Positions 17,134 through 27,070 are shown, counted from the first letter of the stretch. The stretch: DNA of 64,000 nt from Staphylococcus massiliensis CCUG 55927 (GCF_000298075.1 NZ_JH815593.1:1368080-1432079); one strand, 5' to 3'. A program made the numbers and translations. The notes: generated by a model from the sequence alone, not told the origin.

Positions 17134-17907
17134 TTACTCATTAATTAACTTGATCACATCATCAAATACATCTGGATGCGCAAATACCGCACCTTTCACA
17201 TGATTCAAATCAATCGGATTTCCTTTTAAATCAGAAATTACTAAACCAAGTTGTTCGGCATACAATAGCTGCGTACTCATATCCCAAACATTCGCATAGA
17301 AATCGATACTCGCTCCAATTTGCCCGTTTATAATCTTCATCGCACCAATACCGCCTGCACCTTCGTATCGAAAACCAAACGATGCTTGAATGAGCTTTTC
17401 AGTGAGGAGACCGCCGGCAGGCTCAGGATCAAATGAAATTAACGAATCTGCTAACGATGGTAATAAAGGCGTCTTGATTTCAGTACCATTCACTGTAGGC
17501 ACTTCGCCATCAACTGCTTTATAGAATTTCTGGTTCACGAAATCGTAATGGTAGGCTAATGACGGCTTGCCATCGATAAATAAACTTAACACAAGACAGT
17601 AGTCATCCTGTTGTTTAACAAGATTTGTCGTGCCGTCAATCGGGTCGATAATCCAAACATAACCCTGGTTCATGTTGATGCCTGAATTATCCTTCTCTTC
17701 ACCAACAATTTGATGATCTGGAAAGTGTTCATCGATTAACGCTTCAAAATCACGCTGGATATCTTCATCGAGACTTGTCACGAGATCAGTAGGACTTAAC
17801 TTCGTTCCCACTTCAAACGTTTCCATCTTCTTGGCTACAAAATCAGGTAGTTCTAAGATCCATTGTGACATGATACCATCTATTTCAAGCAAATTACGGT
17901 TCGCCAT
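17134..17907 (-). CDS. Inositol monophosphatase family protein
   Basis: About 257 residues. The Mg2+-dependent phosphatase fold is shown by GEEKDNSG (metal Glu), the signature WIIDPIDGTTNLV, and the C-terminal WDMSTQLLYAEQLGL. Family members dephosphorylate inositol-1-phosphate, NADP or similar; in Firmicutes the true substrate is often unknown. It is cytoplasmic. The ATG at 17907 is 9 nt after AAAGGAG; the TTG one codon earlier is possible. It is downstream of the methyltransferase-like gene (14 bp gap), so the two may be co-transcribed. Confidence 0.88.
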   Translation of the reverse strand: MANRNLLEIDGIMSQWILELPDFVAKKMETFEVGTKLSPTDLVTSLDEDIQRDFEALIDEHFPDHQIVGEEKDNSGINMNQGYVWIIDPIDGTTNLVKQQDDYCLVLSLFIDGKPSLAYHYDFVNQKFYKAVDGEVPTVNGTEIKTPLLPSLADSLISFDPEPAGGLLTEKLIQASFGFRYEGAGGIGAMKIINGQIGASIDFYANVWDMSTQLLYAEQLGLVISDLKGNPIDLNHVKGAVFAHPDVFDDVIKLINE

Positions 17908-17921
17908 CAATACCGACTCCT

Positions 17922-18422
17922 TTAGAAACTTTCTTTTAACATTGCATTCTCGTCTTTAATTCGAAACCACATGTAAAATACATATGGAATCATAATCAAT
18001 ATATTAAAATATGTTTGCGAAATGAACATGATTCCTAGAACTTCAAGTGGTGTCACGATAAAGTACTCAGGGTGTCGTACGAACTTGTACACCCCGTCCG
18101 TCACGCGCATCCCACTCGGCACCTTAAACAAGCGCAATGCCCACGTTTCATGTAATATGTACCAAATATAAAACCATAAACTATAAGCTATCGTGATAAG
18201 CACGAGCCCTATCACAACGTTCATCGTATATGACGGTTTCACAATGAGCGTCATCACAATCGTACATAAATAATAAATATGACAAATGAGTTCAAGCTTC
18301 ATCGACGTTTCAATTTTAAGTTCCTCTAAACCGTGCTGCTTTAATGCTCTGGCATGCCACTCAGACACACCTAACATAAAGCAACGCATTACATACAATA
18401 AAACAATAATCCAAGTTATCAT
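17922..18422 (-). CDS. Isoprenylcysteine carboxyl methyltransferase-like membrane protein (YpbQ-like)
   Basis: About 166 residues with four or five hydrophobic helices. The C-terminal half has the ICMT/phospholipid-methyltransferase signature GVYKFVRHPEYF followed by RIKDENAML, the conserved R-x-x-x-E that binds S-adenosylmethionine. Bacterial members of this family have mostly unknown substrates; some act in polyketide loci. Start: an upstream GTG lies inside the ribosome binding site (AGAGGTGA), so the ATG at 18422 is chosen. It lies between YdeI-like and inositol-phosphatase-like genes in the same direction. Confidence 0.8.
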   Translation of the reverse strand: MITWIIVLLYVMRCFMLGVSEWHARALKQHGLEELKIETSMKLELICHIYYLCTIVMTLIVKPSYTMNVVIGLVLITIAYSLWFYIWYILHETWALRLFKVPSGMRVTDGVYKFVRHPEYFIVTPLEVLGIMFISQTYFNILIMIPYVFYMWFRIKDENAMLKESF

Positions 18423-18455
18423 GATGTTCACCTCTCGTTGTAGTTGGATTCAAAA

Positions 18456-19049
18456 TTATTTATCGTTTATACCTTTACCATCTAGAATATGATCGTAGTA
18501 CTTTTCAAGACGTGATTTCTGCGTCGCCTCACGCTTCGCACCACCAATAAAGAGTGCATACGCACGTTGACGTCCAGGGGTTAAACCTTTAAACGCCGCT
18601 TCAAAGTCTTCGTCTTCTTTAAAGGCCTCAAGCAATACTTCAGGGAAATCTTCCTCAGACATGCCCTTCTTCTCAACCTTTAAACCTTTCTTCTCAACTT
18701 CAATAGCCGCTTCAACATACTTTGGAATCTCATCAAAGACTGCCTTCACGTCTTCAACACTCTTAAAGCGCATTTGACGCGCAGATTGAACATGCTTCGT
18801 TTGTTGAATTAATAATTGCTTCTTATCGTCAATTAATGCACCCTTATGGAAAAGCAACGCACAATAATCATTAAATCCATGAATCAATACAATATTCTTA
18901 CCATCTAATGTATAACAAGGATGATTCCACTTAACATCCTCATCTAGATCACACTTTAAAATCGCTTCACGCAATAACTTAAATTCCTCATGCCACTTCT
19001 CTTCCTTCTCAATATAGGCATATACTTTAGGATTTAATTCCTTCGCCAT
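18456..19049 (-). CDS. YdeI/OmdA-family protein with DUF1801-like domain
   Basis: 197 residues, soluble. The N-terminal DUF1801-like part (about 15-125) contains CYTLDGKNIVLIHGFNDYCALLFHKG. The C-terminal OmdA/YdeI part has EDFPEVLLEAFKED and the signature LTPGRQRAYALFIGGAKREAT. Members are common in Firmicutes and Bacteroidetes; a molecular function is not settled. ATG is preceded by AAAGGGGG. It is probably the first gene of a three-gene minus-strand unit with the methyltransferase-like and phosphatase-like genes. Confidence 0.82.
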   Translation of the reverse strand: MAKELNPKVYAYIEKEEKWHEEFKLLREAILKCDLDEDVKWNHPCYTLDGKNIVLIHGFNDYCALLFHKGALIDDKKQLLIQQTKHVQSARQMRFKSVEDVKAVFDEIPKYVEAAIEVEKKGLKVEKKGMSEEDFPEVLLEAFKEDEDFEAAFKGLTPGRQRAYALFIGGAKREATQKSRLEKYYDHILDGKGINDK

Positions 19050-19104
19050 GGATAGTATCCCCCTTTAACTTAATTTAATTATAACGAAACGTACTCAAAC
19101 TTCC

Positions 19105-19150
19105 TATAAAAAAAAGAGACCCGAGTTTAAATTCAACTCAAGGTCTCTAA
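19105..19150 (-). terminator. Terminator downstream of the PhnA-like gene
   Basis: On the minus strand AGAGACC...GGTCTCT encloses an inner GAGTTgaatttAAACTC stem and is followed by eight or more T. It ends the phnA-like and possibly the capsule transcript. Confidence 0.85.
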
Positions 19151-19155
19151 CTTCT

Positions 19156-19503
19156 TTATAACTTTTTCACAAACTCAGATTTTAAACCGACTTGGCCAAC
19201 GCCCGGTACCTTACAATCGATGTCGTGACCGTCATCAGGATCCACAAGTTTAATACCTTTAACTTTCGTACCTTGTTTAATGACAGAAGACGCACCTTTA
19301 ATCTTTAAGTCTTTAATTACAGATACATCATCGCCATCATTTAATACATTGCCGTTCGCATCTTTAATCAGCGCGGCTTCTTGTTCTTCCTTAAGTGAAT
19401 CCTCCGTCCATTCATATGCGCACATCGGACATACGTACGCGGCACCATCCTCATAAGTATATTCAGAATCACACTTCGGACAATTTGGTAAAGTTGCTGC
19501 CAT
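19156..19503 (-). CDS. PhnA/YjdM-family zinc-ribbon protein
   Basis: 115 residues. An N-terminal zinc ribbon with two CxxC pairs ([11 protein letters not shown] and [10 protein letters not shown]) is followed by a PhnA SH3-like domain with [20 protein letters not shown]. The name comes from phosphonate loci, but PhnA does not itself cleave phosphonates and the role is unknown. The ATG has GGAGGAG 5 nt ahead. It lies 76 bp after capN in the same direction with no obvious intervening terminator, so read-through from the capsule operon is possible. Confidence 0.88.
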   Translation of the reverse strand: MAATLPNCPKCDSEYTYEDGAAYVCPMCAYEWTEDSLKEEQEAALIKDANGNVLNDGDDVSVIKDLKIKGASSVIKQGTKVKGIKLVDPDDGHDIDCKVPGVGQVGLKSEFVKKL

Positions 19504-19579
19504 TGTTCTCCTCCATCAATCTAATTTAGTTAATAATAATGTACCACAAATTTTTATCGCTTTCTTTTATTTTTTAGAA

Positions 19580-20440
19580 TTAGCGAATCGTCTTTTTAAG
19601 CGCGTCACCGAAATCAATAAACCCTTTACGATAATCTTGTGGTTTATCAATATTCTGTGAGTAAACTAAATTACCATAAACTTTCTTAAGCATTGGTACT
19701 TTATTCATCATCTTGAAAAGCCCTTTAGATACAGGGAACGTTTTCAGTTGCTTACCTTTTAACATGCGAATATCGTGAATCGTTTCAGTCGTCGACATAT
19801 ATGAAAAGTCCTGTGGGTGAAAGATGCCACTAGCTTGTTCGTACACGAGTGTCTCTACAAAGCGAGTTAAGTTATCTATATGAATGACACTGCGATGATT
19901 ATGAATATTAGGAAATAACGAACCTAAACGCGCTATTTTTTCAAGTTTAGCAAAATTACCTGGTGCATCTTTGCCATATACCATAGGAGGTCTTACAATG
20001 CTCACCTTAAAACGATTTGTTTCAATTTGTCTTAAGTAATCTTCAGCATAACCTTTAGAGATACCATATGCAGTTTGAGGGTTGGTAGGCGTAGTTTTAG
20101 TAATAATCGTTTCATAGCCAACCCCACCAAGTAGTCCAAAAACATTCATAGTGCTAAAGAATATAAATTGAGATACGCCATCCTGTTTAGCCTTATCAGC
20201 GATCTTGCGCGTTAAATGATAATTAATATTCATATAATCAAGCATGGAAGCATTCTTTAGGTTGTTATGCACGATAGCAGCCGTATGAATGACAACATCA
20301 AAGCTTTTAAAACTCTGTGCTAAGTAAGTAGGCGACTTAACATCTAAACGCTTAACATCATGTCCTAAATCCTTAAAATGTTTTTCTAATGCACAACCAA
20401 TGTAACCCTTAGTACCAGTAATTAAAATGCGTTTAGCCAT
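19580..20440 (-). CDS. capN: NAD-dependent epimerase/dehydratase CapN, UDP-D-FucNAc synthesis
   Basis: 286 residues, close to S. aureus CapN. It is an extended-SDR fold with the Rossmann signature ILITGTKGYIG, IHTAAIVHN, and the catalytic YGISKGYAED (Tyr-x3-Lys). In the S. aureus cap5/8 pathway CapN reduces the CapD product to UDP-D-FucNAc. It is the last gene of the capsule operon and overlaps capM by one base (AAGGAG lies inside capM). The orthologue call rests on sequence type plus position next to capL-capM. Confidence 0.85.
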   Translation of the reverse strand: MAKRILITGTKGYIGCALEKHFKDLGHDVKRLDVKSPTYLAQSFKSFDVVIHTAAIVHNNLKNASMLDYMNINYHLTRKIADKAKQDGVSQFIFFSTMNVFGLLGGVGYETIITKTTPTNPQTAYGISKGYAEDYLRQIETNRFKVSIVRPPMVYGKDAPGNFAKLEKIARLGSLFPNIHNHRSVIHIDNLTRFVETLVYEQASGIFHPQDFSYMSTTETIHDIRMLKGKQLKTFPVSKGLFKMMNKVPMLKKVYGNLVYSQNIDKPQDYRKGFIDFGDALKKTIR

Positions 20441-20997
20441 TAGTGAGAAACTCCTTCTGAAGTCAATGTATTACGTATTGTCTTATATATGATGAACATA
20501 TCTAGCATAAAGGATTGATTATCAATGTAATATTTATCGTACATAACCTTTTGATCGTCATTATTGTCATCACGCCCCATAACTTGAGCTAATCCTGTTA
20601 AACCCGGTTTAACTTTATGCACACCTACTCTAGTTCGCTTTTCAATAAGTTCATATTGATTATATAAAGCAGGTCGAGGTCCAACTACAGACATCTCACC
20701 TTTTAAGATGTTAAATAATTGAGGAAGTTCATCTATTGAAGTTTTACGTATGAACTTACCTGATTTAGTAATATATAGACTAGGATCTATTTTGTCAGTA
20801 GCTACATTGGGTGTATCTACCTTCATTGAGCGAAACTTATAAATTTCAAAAATTTGGTTGTTAAGACCTGGGCGCTTTTGCCTAAAAATAATTGGGCCTT
20901 TCGATTCAAGTTTTATAAATAACGAAGTAATTAACAAAATTGGAGAGAATACAATAATTGCATAAGACGTACTTAAGATATCAAATAATCGTTTCAT
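20440..20997 (-). CDS. capM: Undecaprenyl-phosphate sugar-1-phosphate transferase CapM
   Basis: 185 residues, the exact length of S. aureus CapM. It is a PglC-type monotopic transferase with one membrane helix (FDILSTSYAIIVFSPILL), then FRQKRPGLNNQIFEIYKFRSM, KTSIDELPQLFNILKGEM with the catalytic Asp-Glu pair nearby, and VGPRP. It starts capsule repeat assembly by moving D-FucNAc-1-phosphate to undecaprenyl phosphate at the inner membrane face. It lies between capL and capN. Confidence 0.92.
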   Translation of the reverse strand: MKRLFDILSTSYAIIVFSPILLITSLFIKLESKGPIIFRQKRPGLNNQIFEIYKFRSMKVDTPNVATDKIDPSLYITKSGKFIRKTSIDELPQLFNILKGEMSVVGPRPALYNQYELIEKRTRVGVHKVKPGLTGLAQVMGRDDNNDDQKVMYDKYYIDNQSFMLDMFIIYKTIRNTLTSEGVSH

Positions 20998-21009
20998 ACA
21001 TTTACCCCC

Positions 21010-22215
21010 TTACTTTAAATATTGGTAATAACGTGCTGTCCCTTTTTCACGCGTGTAATGCTTTTCATAAAGTTCATATGCCTTAGTTCCCATTTGTTTG
21101 AGCTTTTCACGGCTCGTTAGATCAATGAACTTCAGCATTTGGGTTGCGGCTTCATTAGGTATATGAACACCCGCTTGATATTCTTCAATTTGTTGTACGA
21201 TGTCAGTTGAAGCATCCATAATTGTGATTAACGGTTTTTTAGCAGCAAGATAACCATAAATCTTACTTGGTACACCTAATCCAATTCCTTCTTTAATAAG
21301 GGAGACAATAGCCGCATCAGAAATTTTTAATACATCTGAATAATCCGTACCAGTTAAGAAATCATATAACCGAACGTTTTCAATTTGATGACGTTCGATA
21401 AAGTCTTTAACAGCTTGATACTTCTTCCCATGACCACATAGAATCGTGAGTACATTCCTGTTTTGTTGATTGAGCTTTAAGAAATCTAGGATAGTATCCA
21501 TGTCTTGTAACTGTCCCATATTACCGCTATATAAAAGTATCTTGTCGTACTGCTCACGAAGCATTTGGAACTCTTGATTATAAACTATTTCGTCTTTAAG
21601 TCCTTTATTATCGTACCAGTTAGGTGTAATACGAATCGTTTCAGGTTTCTGACTTATTTTTTGACTCAATAAATAATTTTTCATCTCAGAACCTAGTACA
21701 AAAACATTTGATGCGTTCTGATATACATGTTTATTAATATAAGTCATCAACCGATCAATCATACTACCAGGTTTGGTAGCTCCAGTCTTAATCGCATTAT
21801 CTGGCGCAATATCATATACCACAAAAGAATACTTTTTTTTAAAAAGACGATAAAGCACATCAGGTATCAAAGGTAATATAGGCGGATTCGAATATACGAG
21901 AATATGATCATACTTCAGCATCCGTGGTGTCTCTAGACAAAATCGTATAAACAATGAGAAGAAATTAAGGATACGCCCTATTTTAGATTTATTATTGAAG
22001 GTGAAATACTTTAAGCGTTTGATACGAATACCTTTAAACAATTCCTTGTAAGGAACACGTCTTGATTTACTGTATTCACTTGGGTATCCACAAATTACAT
22101 CAACCTTCATTTGATTACTAATTAAATCTTCTGCTAATTGAGTTGGTAATGTTGCTGAAGAGACATATTCCGGATAAAAATACTGACACAAAATAAGTAG
22201 ACGTTTTTGTTTCAT
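21010..22215 (-). CDS. capL: Glycosyltransferase CapL (second capsule sugar)
   Basis: 401 residues, GT-B fold of the GT4/WbuB type. The N-terminal LILCQYFYPEYVSSATLPTQ and the C-terminal donor-site segment GIGLGVPSKIYGYLAAKKPL are characteristic. In S. aureus CapL adds L-FucNAc to lipid-linked D-FucNAc, and the capE-F-G genes for UDP-L-FucNAc are present here. Cytoplasmic face of the membrane. The ATG follows AGGAG by 6-7 nt; 12 bp separate it from capM. Confidence 0.87.
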   Translation of the reverse strand: MKQKRLLILCQYFYPEYVSSATLPTQLAEDLISNQMKVDVICGYPSEYSKSRRVPYKELFKGIRIKRLKYFTFNNKSKIGRILNFFSLFIRFCLETPRMLKYDHILVYSNPPILPLIPDVLYRLFKKKYSFVVYDIAPDNAIKTGATKPGSMIDRLMTYINKHVYQNASNVFVLGSEMKNYLLSQKISQKPETIRITPNWYDNKGLKDEIVYNQEFQMLREQYDKILLYSGNMGQLQDMDTILDFLKLNQQNRNVLTILCGHGKKYQAVKDFIERHQIENVRLYDFLTGTDYSDVLKISDAAIVSLIKEGIGLGVPSKIYGYLAAKKPLITIMDASTDIVQQIEEYQAGVHIPNEAATQMLKFIDLTSREKLKQMGTKAYELYEKHYTREKGTARYYQYLK

Positions 22216-22240
22216 AGATAATCTCCTATTATAAAAGAAG

Positions 22241-23464
22241 TTATATGGCCTTCTTAGATTTTTTAAATATATAAATATAAAATGTTATAAATGAAACAGT
22301 TACAGTTAATGAATTCAACCATACAAAACTTTGAAAATCTAATCCCAAGATGTAACTAATTAAGCTAGAAACTATCGTTAAACCAAGCGTCCCTCCTTGG
22401 AATATCAAGTCTATATGTTGCTTATTTATAACGATGTTAGCTAATGATATTGTAGAGACGATTAGTCTTGTCACATATAGAGTTACAAATGGTATGAATA
22501 ATATTGTTACCTCTAACCAATCGCGACCTAAGAATAATAAAACTACCTCTTCTTTTAATAAAAGTAATGGTCCATATGCTATTAAACCAAGGAAAAATAA
22601 CCCTAGAGAGAATTTAAGCAATACCGGTCTAAAGTTATTAAATTTATAATAATCTTCACTAGCTTTTTGCATAAAGATTTTTGATAACCCCATACCTGCG
22701 ACTACTATAGGAACATTAAGTATTCTTGTTGCCATACCATAAATGCCAACGTCCTTTGTTGAATACATTAGTCCTATTATAAAAACAGTTACACTAAACG
22801 TTAAGCTATTAATGATTATAGAAGGGGTAGAGTAAAATAATTGATTAGAATGTAATTTAAACACTTTTTTCAAATATCTAATATTCTTGTTTAATTTAAA
22901 GTGCTTTTTAAATTCTTTAAAACCTATTATAATCCCAGCTAAATAAGATAAAGTGAAGCCTAGAACCAGACCTAAACTATTATGAGTTAACCAACCAAAT
23001 GCTATTTGGACAATGACCATAAGTAAAGTTCTAGTGATATTAATAATGCTAATATGAAAATACTTTTTATTTAGATTAAGATAACTCGTAAAAATGTTAG
23101 TTAAACTAACGAAAACTAGTAAAAGCACAAAAGAAATTATTTCTAGATAATATCCCTTTAATACTATTGAACCAACTACCCCAGCTAGGATAGTAAATAT
23201 TATTATAATAAGGCTTATCATTATTGAAATTTGAGCTATTGCGTTTGCCTTTTTAGTAGTCTTAGAATTTATAATAAGCAAATCAAATCTAGCGTTTATT
23301 ACAGGTATAAATATTAAAGCTAGATAATTAAATAAGGTAAATATACCAAATTGTTCTGGGGAATAAATTCTAGATATTATTGGCACACTAAAGATCAATA
23401 CTATTTGTGCTATAGCACTTGATATAACTAATAAAAAAGAGTCTTTTAAAAACTTATTCTTCAT
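22241..23464 (-). CDS. Wzx-type polysaccharide flippase (CapK position)
   Basis: About 407 residues with around 12 predicted membrane helices. The start MKNKFLKDSFLLVISSAIAQ and ISRIYSPEQFGIFTLF are typical of the MOP/PST exporter family that flips undecaprenyl-linked repeat units. It occupies the place of capK in the S. aureus locus. A longer ORF exists, but the ATG at 23464 has AAAGGTGAT in front and overlaps the end of the polymerase gene by 11 nt, typical of coupled translation. Codon and base use is more AT-rich than in capA-G, as in serotype-specific regions. Confidence 0.82.
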   Translation of the reverse strand: MKNKFLKDSFLLVISSAIAQIVLIFSVPIISRIYSPEQFGIFTLFNYLALIFIPVINARFDLLIINSKTTKKANAIAQISIMISLIIIIFTILAGVVGSIVLKGYYLEIISFVLLLVFVSLTNIFTSYLNLNKKYFHISIINITRTLLMVIVQIAFGWLTHNSLGLVLGFTLSYLAGIIIGFKEFKKHFKLNKNIRYLKKVFKLHSNQLFYSTPSIIINSLTFSVTVFIIGLMYSTKDVGIYGMATRILNVPIVVAGMGLSKIFMQKASEDYYKFNNFRPVLLKFSLGLFFLGLIAYGPLLLLKEEVVLLFLGRDWLEVTILFIPFVTLYVTRLIVSTISLANIVINKQHIDLIFQGGTLGLTIVSSLISYILGLDFQSFVWLNSLTVTVSFITFYIYIFKKSKKAI

Positions 23465-24872
23465 AAAAATCACCTTTAATCGATTTAGTAAGAATAAGAG
23501 AACCACTTAACTTTCTTAATAGGTAACTTACTATAACCACAGCTCCAAAAACTCCAATTACCATAGTTGCGTGACTTAGTAGTTGGGGTGTATTAGAGAA
23601 TGTACTAAAAGTGAATCTCATTAATACATAGTAAGATATAAATTTTATTTCTAAGTACTTATTTAAGTTGGCAATATATTCAACTAAAGCTATTAAGAAA
23701 ATATTTAAAATAATTATTATTCCGAAGCCATAGCCAAATATCGAAAAACCATAAGCACTACTTGATATCAAGTGACCCGTCATTTGTTCATTGTCATACA
23801 TCAACAAATTAAATCTCTGGCTTAGTAGCAGATAATTTTCGTTAATAAAAAAATTAAGTACAAAAATCGATCGAATTATATCTAGGACAAAGTCTACAAA
23901 AGTCACATCAAAGTATTGACTATATTTGATAAAAGATCCTATATTATGTGGTCCATAAAAATATGATTGTAAAGTGTCGACAAATTTTAGTTGACCTAAT
24001 GAATTTGATGATAAAGCTTGTTGATACGAAGCATATTTAAAAATATAAAGTTCCTTATATAAAGTGACACCTATAAATACTAAACCACCTATAGATATAA
24101 GTATTTTATTAATTATCTTACTGTGCTTTTTAAATAGCAGAGTTATTATACCTACTATAGCTAGCAACGTATAAATTTGGTAACTTCTTCTTTCGCCAAC
24201 TATTATAGAAATATTAATACTAGCTAACAGTAAAGGTATAACTAAGTATTTAATATTAGGATTTATAACGTACTTTTTATAATTCTTAAAGCTAAATAAT
24301 AAAAATAATAGTATCATCGCAAATTGAAAAAACATTCTTAGTAGCACGATATAGGAGGGTAGCTGTTCACTTTCTCGTCCAGATTGAGTTGTTTTAATAA
24401 AAGTGAATGATAAACCTTCTTTAATCCCAGGTACTACTAATAGAATTCCAATAGCAATGATTATAAATAAGCTATAGAAAACTTTAGAACCTAATAAGTT
24501 TACATCTTCAAGTCGATTTTTCTTTACTTTTATTAAATTTGATAATATTAAGATAGTTAAAGCACCAATTACATACTCTATCCCCATTAAGGTATAACCT
24601 TGGTTAATAACGGAGTATCCTAAAGGTAGATTATCTACTTTGTCATCTTTAGTTAAAGTTATTAGAAATGGAATGTTAACTAGCCTAATAAATCCTAATA
24701 ATTCATAAGAAACTTTTAGAACAATGAAGTTATCTTTAGGGGTGAAATTCAAAATACTTAAACTTAATAAATACACTAGCGGCAAAGCTAAAGTATAATT
24801 GATATCTACAATTACTTGAATTATCAATGCTAGTATAGTTAGTAAGTAAAGTAGTAATTTATAAACCTTCAT
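23454..24872 (-). CDS. Wzy-type capsule polymerase (CapJ position)
   Basis: 472 residues, nearly all hydrophobic helices (about 12), with a large outward loop around residues 280-330 (YKELYIFKYASYQQAL, YFYGPHNIGSF). There is no enzymatic motif beyond the oligosaccharide-polymerase topology, and Wzy proteins are poorly conserved. It is assigned by topology and by position between a glycosyltransferase and a flippase. It overlaps both neighbours by 11-14 nt. It should join lipid-linked repeat units on the outer membrane face and so define the serotype linkage. Confidence 0.75.
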   Translation of the reverse strand: MKVYKLLLYLLTILALIIQVIVDINYTLALPLVYLLSLSILNFTPKDNFIVLKVSYELLGFIRLVNIPFLITLTKDDKVDNLPLGYSVINQGYTLMGIEYVIGALTILILSNLIKVKKNRLEDVNLLGSKVFYSLFIIIAIGILLVVPGIKEGLSFTFIKTTQSGRESEQLPSYIVLLRMFFQFAMILLFLLFSFKNYKKYVINPNIKYLVIPLLLASINISIIVGERRSYQIYTLLAIVGIITLLFKKHSKIINKILISIGGLVFIGVTLYKELYIFKYASYQQALSSNSLGQLKFVDTLQSYFYGPHNIGSFIKYSQYFDVTFVDFVLDIIRSIFVLNFFINENYLLLSQRFNLLMYDNEQMTGHLISSSAYGFSIFGYGFGIIIILNIFLIALVEYIANLNKYLEIKFISYYVLMRFTFSTFSNTPQLLSHATMVIGVFGAVVIVSYLLRKLSGSLILTKSIKGDFYEE

Positions 24873-25941
24873 CTTCCACCACCTTTTTTAACTCGTCGTA
24901 TAATCGTGTATTTCGATTCTCGATTTCTTTTATTTCTTTTTCAACCTTATGATTTACTATTTGATATAGTTTTTGAGAATACCAATCCCAAATTTCGTCT
25001 CCGAGCTTGTCATTCTCAAGATTCACATCAAACCCTAAACTTAAATCATGTGCTTTCTTACTCGTAAATGTATTTGGCGAGGTTAAAATAGGCTTTCTTA
25101 AGTATATTGCATAGTAAAGACGAATTGATAAAGCAGTATCTAATGCTATATCATTATTGCCATAAACGTTGTTTAAAATATCAGTTTCATCAAGTAGTCT
25201 CGGTGTCTCTTCAATTGGGAAACCACCAAGAAATTTTACGTTATTAATATCATTCTCTTTAGCAAATTGAGCTAACCTCTCAGATCCTGTACCAAAATAT
25301 TGCAGTACAAAACGATCATCATTTTTCAATTTCATTAATAAATTCTCGTGTACGTTAAAAAATCTATTGTTACCGATAAATGAAATTCTTAAAGGTTTTT
25401 CACGTTTAAAATTACGCTCAATTCGGGCTTCGCTAATTATATTGTGATTAGCACTATAAATAACAAAGTATTTATTTGATTTAGGTAAAAAAGTTTTAAA
25501 ACCTTCCGAAGATAAAGTTACAAATTTACTTTTATCAATAAGCCTCTTGAGTAAGAATTTAATGATTGGATTCTTTTCATGAAAGTAATCTCTTATATTA
25601 ATGATGTACTTTCCTTCGTATTTGCGCTTTAAAATCTTACTGAAAAGATGTGCGGTATAACTTCCCCATACTATTACGAAGTCGTAATCATTGGCTTCAA
25701 GTAGTTTTAGTACTTTATTTTTATAACCTAAATAAGTTTTAATTTTTCTTAGTTTCGACCAATCAGGGTCTATTTGAATGTTAAATTTATATCTTCGTAC
25801 ACCTTCAACGTACTCATCTACGCCATGTTTATCCGCATAAATAAGGTCAACCTGATGCTTATTTAAATCTATATTCTCTAAATAATGTGATATTAAAGTC
25901 ATGTGTTTAACGTTTACAGAACTTAAAATTGCTATTCTCAC
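24859..25941 (-). CDS. GT-B glycosyltransferase, serotype-specific, adds third capsule sugar
   Basis: 360 residues, with no membrane segments. Two Rossmann-like halves: N-terminal MRIAILSSVNVKHMTLISHY, and C-terminal LRISFIGNNRFFN (donor-domain start) followed by NNVKFLGGFPIEETPRLL. This resembles GT4-like capsule transferases, with no close match recognised. It holds the position of S. aureus capI. It starts with GTG just after GGAGG, which overlaps the end of capG. capO and capP (UDP-ManNAcA synthesis) are absent beside the locus, so its sugar is probably not ManNAcA; the actual donor is unknown. Confidence 0.72.
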   Translation of the reverse strand: MRIAILSSVNVKHMTLISHYLENIDLNKHQVDLIYADKHGVDEYVEGVRRYKFNIQIDPDWSKLRKIKTYLGYKNKVLKLLEANDYDFVIVWGSYTAHLFSKILKRKYEGKYIINIRDYFHEKNPIIKFLLKRLIDKSKFVTLSSEGFKTFLPKSNKYFVIYSANHNIISEARIERNFKREKPLRISFIGNNRFFNVHENLLMKLKNDDRFVLQYFGTGSERLAQFAKENDINNVKFLGGFPIEETPRLLDETDILNNVYGNNDIALDTALSIRLYYAIYLRKPILTSPNTFTSKKAHDLSLGFDVNLENDKLGDEIWDWYSQKLYQIVNHKVEKEIKEIENRNTRLYDELKKVVEDEGL

Positions 25942-25942
25942 A

Positions 25943-27067
25943 TCATTTCCTCCACACTACGTTATTAATGATTGGTGTATAACTTTGGATAATCTTCACG
26001 ACTTTTTGAGATACGTTTGTATCTTTGTAATCCACAGCATCTACCATTGGTGCATCATTGTTTACCATTGAACGCGCTAACTCTACAGATTGAAGTAAAC
26101 CTCCGTACTCGATGCCACCCACAATTACAGTACCTTTATCTAACACTTCTGGTCGTTCAGTTGACGTACGGATTAATACACCTGGGAACTTTAGAATTGA
26201 AGACTCTTCAGACAAAGTGCCACTATCAGATAACACGACGAAAGCATTTTTCTGTAGCGCATTATAATCAAAGAAGCCAAACGGTTTCATCTGGCGTACT
26301 AGCGGATGAAATGTAAAGTTACGTTCTTCAATCTTCTTCCAACTTCTAGGGTGGGTTGAATAAATAACTGGCATTTGGTACTTTTCAGCTATATCATTAA
26401 TCGCATTCATTAACGAATTAAAGTTGGCTTCATTATCAATATTTTCCTCACGATGTGCAGAAACTAGAATATAGTTGCCCTTTTCGACATCAAGTTTACT
26501 TAAGACATCACTGTTTTCAATCTTATGCGCATACGTTTCAAGTACCTCACGCATAGGTGAACCTGTCACAAAGATATGTTCTTTTCTGAAACCTTCATCA
26601 AGCAAATAACGTCGACTATGTTCTGTGTACGGTAAATTCACATCACTCACATGGTCAACAATCTTACGGTTAATTTCTTCTGGCACATTCTGATCAAAGC
26701 AACGGTTACCCGCTTCCATATGAAAGATAGGAATCTTAAGACGCTTAGCCGCTACAGCCGACAAACAACTATTCGTATCTCCTAAAATAAGTAGCGCATC
26801 TGGATTCACTTCGCTTAAAACCTCATACGATTTCGCGATAATATTCCCCATCGTATCACCTAAGTGAGTACCAACTGCCTCTAAAAAGTAATCCGGTTCA
26901 CGAAGTTCGAGTTCTTCAAAGAACACCTCATTTAACGTGTAGTCATAGTTTTGACCCGTATGTACAATTGTTTGGTCAAAATAAGCATCACAAGCTTTAA
27001 TCGTACTTGATAAACGAATAATCTCAGGTCTCGTACCAACAATAGTCATTAATTTTAATTTACTCAT
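25943..27067 (-). CDS. capG: UDP-N-acetylglucosamine 2-epimerase family CapG
   Basis: 374 residues, matching S. aureus CapG. The family opens with MTIVGTRPEIIRLSS, followed by VHTGQNYDYTLN, ILGDTNSCL, HMEAGNRCFD and EEINRKIVDHVSDVN. It performs the last step (2-epimerisation) in making UDP-L-FucNAc from the CapE/CapF products, in the cytoplasm. SD GGAGG is 9 nt before the ATG. It is flanked by capF (4 bp) and the serotype-specific genes, so it marks the end of the conserved cap block. Confidence 0.92.
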   Translation of the reverse strand: MSKLKLMTIVGTRPEIIRLSSTIKACDAYFDQTIVHTGQNYDYTLNEVFFEELELREPDYFLEAVGTHLGDTMGNIIAKSYEVLSEVNPDALLILGDTNSCLSAVAAKRLKIPIFHMEAGNRCFDQNVPEEINRKIVDHVSDVNLPYTEHSRRYLLDEGFRKEHIFVTGSPMREVLETYAHKIENSDVLSKLDVEKGNYILVSAHREENIDNEANFNSLMNAINDIAEKYQMPVIYSTHPRSWKKIEERNFTFHPLVRQMKPFGFFDYNALQKNAFVVLSDSGTLSEESSILKFPGVLIRTSTERPEVLDKGTVIVGGIEYGGLLQSVELARSMVNNDAPMVDAVDYKDTNVSQKVVKIIQSYTPIINNVVWRK

Positions 27068-27070
27068 TTT